Source: Actinacidiphila paucisporea (GTDB lineage: Bacteria; Actinomycetota; Actinomycetes; Streptomycetales; Streptomycetaceae). Taken from it: a stretch of 64,000 nt of DNA. Where the stretch lies: positions 219,909-283,908 of the forward strand of contig NZ_FRBI01000004.1 of NCBI RefSeq assembly GCF_900142575.1, read 5' to 3'. Numbering within the stretch: position 1 is the stretch's first letter; the number at the start of each line of letters is the position of its first letter. A model generated the notes under the pieces. It saw only the letters and a program-made list of their open reading frames with translations, did no database searches and was not told where the DNA came from. Shown in pieces: positions 60,024 through 64,000 of this stretch. A program made the translations under genes and the position numbers.

Positions 60024-61913
60024 TCAGCCGAAGGTCTCGACGTATTCCTCCGGCGGTCCCAGCTCGGGGCGGTCGCGCAGCTCGATGCGGTCGCCGAAGC
60101 GTTCGAGCTCCAGCACGGTGATCGTGTTGCGGCCCGCGGTCAGCAGCGGCGCCGGCACGTAGAGGGTGATCTGCGGGCCGATCTCCCAGTGGCGGCCCAG
60201 CAGCTTCCCGTTGACCCATACGAAGCCCTTGCCGAAGCCCGGTAGGGCCAGGAAGGTGTCGGCGGGCGTGTCGAGGTCCAGGTCGGCGGTCGCGAACCCG
60301 CTGCCGCCCGCGGGCAGCGCGACGGTCGGGGCGCGGTGCACGTCCTCCCGCGTCCACTCGTCGAGCGGCAGCCCGTGCACCGACCAGCTGTGCACCAGGC
60401 GCGGACCGATACGCACTCCGCCCAGGATGCCCTTGCCCTGGCCGAGCAGCGGGCCGTAGTTGATCCTGCCCTGGTTCTCCACCAGCAGGTCGAGCGCTAC
60501 CCGCCGCCCGGTCCCGGTCAGCGGCAGGGTGCCGGTCTCCTGGTCGAGCACGCCCAGCGGCGTACCGTCGGCGAAGACCTGGGCACGGTCGTGCAGCCCG
60601 TGCACCGTCAACTCGTGGCTGCCCTCGGGCACCAGCGGCCGGGCCCGGTAGAGCAGCAGGCCCGACGGCTGGCCCAGCTCCTCGAAGCTCGGCGGGTGCG
60701 GTGAGACGACGGCAGGGGCGAGCGCGGCCAGCCCCGCGAGCAGGCCCGCGCCAGGGACCGGCCGCAGCGTCCGGGGCGCCAGCAGCGGCGGATCGGGCGG
60801 CAGCGGGCGGGGAACCGCGCCGGTCGCGGCGAGCAGCAGGTCTCGGAAGCGGTGGAATTTCGGTCGCAGGGCGCCGTTCTCCGCGATCGGGGCGTCGGAG
60901 TCGTAGCTGGTCACGGTCGGCTGGAGCCGCGCCCCGTCGTGGTTGGCGCCGGAGCCGAGACCGGCGTTGGTGCCGCCGTGCGCCATGTAGAGGCTCACCG
61001 AGCCGCCGGCGTCCAGGATGCCGGCGAGGGTGCCCGCCGCGCTGTCCACCGACCGGACGTGGTGCCGTTCGCCCCAGTGGTCGAACCAGCCGTTCCAGAA
61101 CTCCGCGCACAGGAAGGGTTCACCGGCCCGCCGCGACCGCAGCAGCGCCGCGGCGGCGGCCGGGTCGGAGCCGAAGGTCGCCGCCGCTAGCGTGCCGGGC
61201 AGGCTGCCGCCGTCCTGCATCAGCGCGGTGGGCCCGTCGGCGGTGAAGAGCAGCTCGCCGACGCCCCGCCCGGTCAGCGCGTCGCGCAGCCACTCCAGGT
61301 GGGCGCGGTCGTCGCCGTAGCTGCCGTACTCGTTCTCCACCTGCACCGCGACCACCGGCCCGCCGTACGCCGCCTGCGCCGCCGCGATCTGCGGCACCAG
61401 CGTGTCGAACCAGCGCGCCACCTCGTCGAGATACGGCGGGTACGAGGACCGCGGCCGCATCCCCGGCATCCCGGTCAGCCAGGCGGGCAGCCCGCCGTTG
61501 TCCCATTCGGCGCAGATGTACGGGCCCGGCCGGACGATCACGTCGAGGCCGGTGTCCTGGGCGAGGTCGAAGAAGCGCCCGAGGTCCCGGCCACCGTCGA
61601 AGCGGAGCCTGCCGCGGCGCTGCTCGTGGACATTCCACGCGATGTACGCGTCCACGGTGTTCAGGCCCATGGCGGCCAGGCGCTCCAGCCGGTCGGCCCA
61701 TTGCGCCGGGTGGACCCGGAAGTAGTGCAGGGACCCGGCGAGAACGCGGTGCGGGGTGCCGTCACGCAGCAGCCGGCCGTGGGGGTACGACAGCAGGGCC
61801 GGCGCGGAAGGCGCGGCAATGTGCCGCGGGTCGGGCTCGTGCGCGGGCGGTTCCATGTCCTTGGCGACGCCGTGGAAGGACACCGCGACCTTCCCGTCCG
61901 TTGACGGCTCCAC
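60024..61913 (-). CDS. GH35 beta-galactosidase
   Basis: 629 residues. The GH35 barrel starts near residue 50 (VLAGSLHYFRVHPAQWADRL); the acid/base is Glu195 in QVENEYGSYG and the nucleophile Glu271 in CAEFWNGWFDHWG. Beta-sandwich domains follow with KGFVWVNGKLLGRHWEIGPQ. No signal peptide, so it is cytoplasmic and cleaves imported beta-galactosides. GTG 61913 has CGGAGG 8 nt upstream; a longer form lacks a ribosome site. It is divergent from a LacI regulator, which probably represses it. It ends 12 bp from the convergent polymerase gene. Confidence 0.93.
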   Translation of the reverse strand: MEPSTDGKVAVSFHGVAKDMEPPAHEPDPRHIAAPSAPALLSYPHGRLLRDGTPHRVLAGSLHYFRVHPAQWADRLERLAAMGLNTVDAYIAWNVHEQRRGRLRFDGGRDLGRFFDLAQDTGLDVIVRPGPYICAEWDNGGLPAWLTGMPGMRPRSSYPPYLDEVARWFDTLVPQIAAAQAAYGGPVVAVQVENEYGSYGDDRAHLEWLRDALTGRGVGELLFTADGPTALMQDGGSLPGTLAAATFGSDPAAAAALLRSRRAGEPFLCAEFWNGWFDHWGERHHVRSVDSAAGTLAGILDAGGSVSLYMAHGGTNAGLGSGANHDGARLQPTVTSYDSDAPIAENGALRPKFHRFRDLLLAATGAVPRPLPPDPPLLAPRTLRPVPGAGLLAGLAALAPAVVSPHPPSFEELGQPSGLLLYRARPLVPEGSHELTVHGLHDRAQVFADGTPLGVLDQETGTLPLTGTGRRVALDLLVENQGRINYGPLLGQGKGILGGVRIGPRLVHSWSVHGLPLDEWTREDVHRAPTVALPAGGSGFATADLDLDTPADTFLALPGFGKGFVWVNGKLLGRHWEIGPQITLYVPAPLLTAGRNTITVLELERFGDRIELRDRPELGPPEEYVETFG

Positions 61914-62091
61914 GTCGATGACCTCCGCTCGCCCGCGCCCGCGCACATGGCGTCGGCGGCACTCTGGCACAGGACGTTATCGATGCCAAGAGCGGGCTTC
62001 GTGCAGAGATCCAGGTAGAAGCCCTGGACACTGGATGCGCGTGGGATCGCTATCATCGAGCGGGGCCGCAGTCGGCCGGAAGGAGCGCGGG

Positions 62092-63120
62092 ATGCGGCAG
62101 GGCACGGGGGACGGCGGCAGAGCGCCGGCAATGGCCGATGTGGCACGGGTCGCGGGGGTGTCCGCGCAGACCGTCTCCAGGGCGCTGGGCGGCCACCCGA
62201 ACGTGCAGGAGACGACCCGGGCGAAAGTGCTCGCCGCCGTCGAGCAGTTGGGGTACCGCAAGAACACCGCGGCCGGGATGCTCTCGTCGGGCCGCAGCCG
62301 CACCCTCGGCGTGGTCACCCTGCAGACCGGCTTCTTCTCCCGCACCGCGCTGACCGTCGGGGTCGAACGCGCCGCCCGCGCCGCCGGTTACGCGGTCAGC
62401 ACCGCCGCCACCGCCTCGCTCGACCCCGCCGCGGTCGAGGACGCTTTGCTGCGGCTCGCCGACCAGCGAGTCGAGGGCGTCGTGCTGGCCGTGCCGCTGA
62501 TCCGGGTCAGCCGGCGGATCGAGCAGCTGACCGCCGCCGTGCCCACCGTCGCGGTGGACGGCTCCCGCACCCCGGACACCGAGGTCGTCGCCGTCGACCA
62601 GTCGGCCGCGGCGAGGCTGGCCACCACCCATCTGCTGGAGCTGGGCCACCGGACGGTGTGGCATGTAGCGGGCCCCGGCGAGTGGCTGGACGCCGCAAGC
62701 CGTGCCCAGGGGTGGCGGGACGTCCTGGAGGCCGCGGGCGCCGACGTGCCGCCCGCACTGGCCGGCGACTGGTCGCCCGCCTCCGGGCACCGGGCCGGGC
62801 TGATCCTGGGCCGGATCCCGGAGGTGACCGCGGTCTTCGTGGCCAGCGACGAGATGGCCTTCGGGGTGATCCGCGCGCTGCACGACCTGGGCCGCCGGGT
62901 GCCCGAGGACGTCTCCGTGGTAGGCGTGGACGACATCGCGCTCGCCGCGTACTGCTCGCCGCCGCTGACCACCGTGGCGCAGCCCTTCGCCGAGATGGGC
63001 GCCCTCGCGGTCGCGCACCTGCTGCGCCAGGTGGCGCGGCCGGCGGCGCCGCCCGCACCGGTCTCGGTCGAGCCGACCCTGGTCGTACGGTCGAGCACCG
63101 CGGCCGTCCGCGCGTCCTGA
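62092..63120 (+). CDS. LacI-family transcriptional regulator
   Basis: 342 residues. The LacI HTH is at residues ~13-65 (ADVARVAGVSAQTVSRALGGHPNVQETTRAKVLAAVEQLGYRKN). The periplasmic-binding-protein-like sugar-sensing domain follows (GVVTLQTGF, DQSAAARLATTHLLELGHR, VASDEMAFGVIRALHDLG). ATG 62092 follows GGAAGGAG. It is divergent from the GH35 beta-galactosidase gene; a galactoside-responsive repressor of that gene is the natural reading. TATCAT at 62051-62056 is a likely -10 box. Confidence 0.93.
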   Translation: MRQGTGDGGRAPAMADVARVAGVSAQTVSRALGGHPNVQETTRAKVLAAVEQLGYRKNTAAGMLSSGRSRTLGVVTLQTGFFSRTALTVGVERAARAAGYAVSTAATASLDPAAVEDALLRLADQRVEGVVLAVPLIRVSRRIEQLTAAVPTVAVDGSRTPDTEVVAVDQSAAARLATTHLLELGHRTVWHVAGPGEWLDAASRAQGWRDVLEAAGADVPPALAGDWSPASGHRAGLILGRIPEVTAVFVASDEMAFGVIRALHDLGRRVPEDVSVVGVDDIALAAYCSPPLTTVAQPFAEMGALAVAHLLRQVARPAAPPAPVSVEPTLVVRSSTAAVRAS

Positions 63121-63168
63121 GCCGCTCGCCGGGCCCGAGGTGATCGGCGGCGATGGCCGAAATCGTCA

Positions 63169-63209
63169 CAAGGACGTCCTTGCCGCCATCGCGACCCGCG
63201 GCCGACGAT
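63169..63209 (+). promoter_or_regulatory. GlxA-type promoter with palindromic operator on the -35 box
   Basis: The perfect palindrome CAAGGACGTCCTTG (63169-63182) overlaps a -35 box TTGCCG (63180-63185). An 18-nt spacer leads to GACGAT (63204-63209). The -10 box ends 6 nt before ATG 63216. A wider dyad GCGATGG/CCATCGC brackets the palindrome. Confidence 0.6.
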
Positions 63210-63215
63210 GAGGGC

Positions 63216-64000
63216 ATGACCACCCGCCGTGTCGTCTTCGCCGTCTTCCCCGGCTTCCAGCTGCTCGATCTCGCCGGTCCGAACGAGGTCTTCGTGCAGG
63301 CCGGGCGGCTGACGGCGGGTCCGGGGGAGGGGACGCGGGTGGTCGTGGACACGGTGGCCGCGGCCCCCGGTCCCGTCGTCAGCAGCGGTGGCCTCGCGGT
63401 CTCGCCGACACTGACGACAGGGGAGGCCACCGGACCGGTGGACACCCTGGTCGCCGTCGGCGGCGGAGGCGTCCACCAGGCGTGCCAGGACGCGGCCTTC
63501 GTGGACTGGTTCGCCCGCACCTCCCGGCTGGCCCGCCGCACCGCTTCGGTGTGCAGTGGCGCCTTCCTGCTCGGCGCGGCCGGGCTGCTCGACGGGCGGC
63601 GGGCGGTCACCCACTGGTCGATGTGCGAGCGGCTCGCCGCGCGCCATCCCGGCGTCACGGTCGAGTCCGACCCGATCTTCGTCCGCGACGGCGACCTGTG
63701 GACGTCGGCGGGCGTCACCGCGGGAATGGACCTCGCCCTGGCAATGGTCGAGGCGGACCACGGCCCCGAGGTGTCCAGGGCCGTCGCCAGGCAACTGGTG
63801 ATGTTCGTCCAGCGCCCCGGCGGCCAGGCGCAGTTCAGCGCCCAGCTGGCCGCCCAGCGCCCCGAGCGGCAGTCGCTGCGCGACGTCATCGACTGGGTCG
63901 CCGACCACCTGGCCGACGACCTCGGGGTGCCGGCGCTCGCGGCCAGGGCCGGTATGAGCGAGCGCCACTTCACCCGGGTCTTCCGCGCCGAGACCGGCCG
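63216..64000 (+). CDS. GlxA-family transcriptional regulator, 3' end beyond the window
   Basis: About 261 residues are visible. The N-terminal DJ-1/PfpI-type amidotransferase-like domain (VVFAVFPGFQLLDLAGPNEVF, ASVCSGAFLLGAAGLLDGRRAVTHW) carries the Cys of the family nucleophile elbow. The AraC-type HTH begins near residue 225 (LRDVIDWVADHLADDLGVPALAARAGMSERHFTRVFRAETGR) and is cut at base 64000. The ligand is unknown. ATG 63216 follows a -10 box by 6 nt, suggesting a leaderless, possibly autoregulated transcript. Confidence 0.92.
   Translation, partial: MTTRRVVFAVFPGFQLLDLAGPNEVFVQAGRLTAGPGEGTRVVVDTVAAAPGPVVSSGGLAVSPTLTTGEATGPVDTLVAVGGGGVHQACQDAAFVDWFARTSRLARRTASVCSGAFLLGAAGLLDGRRAVTHWSMCERLAARHPGVTVESDPIFVRDGDLWTSAGVTAGMDLALAMVEADHGPEVSRAVARQLVMFVQRPGGQAQFSAQLAAQRPERQSLRDVIDWVADHLADDLGVPALAARAGMSERHFTRVFRAETG

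Overview
The window is a very high-GC (about 70-73 %) stretch of an actinomycete chromosome. The nearly gapless coding, strong G/C third-codon bias, GTG and leaderless starts and gene content (HtpX/PspAB, F420-type oxidoreductase, roadblock protein, Tex, GlxA regulator, MalR-type amylases, paired HTH-citrate synthases) point to Streptomyces or a close relative in the Streptomycetaceae. I see no rRNA, tRNA, CRISPR array, insertion sequence, phage gene or integration site. Most of it reads as ordinary chromosomal 'middle' territory, with catabolic cassettes between housekeeping genes.

Layout. 1-3.4 kb (minus): 5' part of an actinobacterial exonuclease/DNA polymerase behind a DNA-damage-type promoter, thioredoxin, a block of 73-bp tandem repeats, and a citrate synthase with an N-terminal DNA-binding domain. 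It diverges from a second citrate-synthase-like gene (3.5-4.7 kb, plus). 4.9-8.3 kb (plus): quinone oxidoreductase, htpX-pspAB stress pair, small membrane protein, F420-type oxidoreductase. 8.4-11.75 kb (minus): XRE/TPR regulator, NTF2-like protein, DHA2 drug exporter. 12-16.6 kb (plus): TPR-like hypothetical, amine permease, copper amine oxidase. 16.7-21.4 kb (plus): beta-oxidation operon (2-methylacyl-CoA racemase, thiolase, FadB), faced by a MerR regulator. 22.3-29.5 kb: M1 lipoprotein peptidase, desaturase, GNAT, tex, small membrane protein, MOSC, NADAR. 29.5-32.6 kb (minus): large multidomain amylase. 32.8-39.5 kb: CoA-disulfide-reductase-like flavoprotein, hypothetical, PadR/hydrolase pair, methyltransferase/YnfA pair, roadblock protein, DUF6397-like protein. 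39.6-43 kb: Ski2-like helicase and DUF457 membrane hydrolase. 43-46.7 kb (minus): heterodimeric ABC exporter. 47-49.3 kb: secreted alpha-amylase with CBM20, mscL. 49.3-51.8 kb: MarR regulator and divergent ABC exporter. 51.8-54.7 kb (minus): lutABC lactate oxidation operon with foreign-looking codon use. 54.9-57.7 kb: flavin monooxygenase, a degenerate GH3 protein, YjbQ. 57.9-60 kb: divergent DNA ligase and LigD-type polymerase (end joining). 60-64 kb: GH35 beta-galactosidase, divergent LacI regulator, and a GlxA regulator cut by the window end.

How things fit together. Two starch-degrading enzymes 14 kb apart share a 10-bp upstream element in the same orientation, suggesting one regulator. 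The racemase-thiolase-FadB operon has a KstR-like palindrome inside its promoter spacer. Several genes have a -10-like hexamer ending 6-7 nt before the start codon, i.e. probable leaderless transcripts. The most unusual items are: the RecA-NDp/PafBC-type promoter on the repair polymerase; an AT-rich perfect palindrome between the citrate synthase genes, one of which carries its own HTH; the complementary decay of ATPase motifs in the two ABC exporter halves; a GH3 protein without its KH-x-PGHG region under an elaborate operator; the lutABC codon shift; and tex, whose Shine-Dalgarno points at ATC codons.

No wholly new defence or biosynthetic system is evident; the novelty here lies in regulation and in altered family members.
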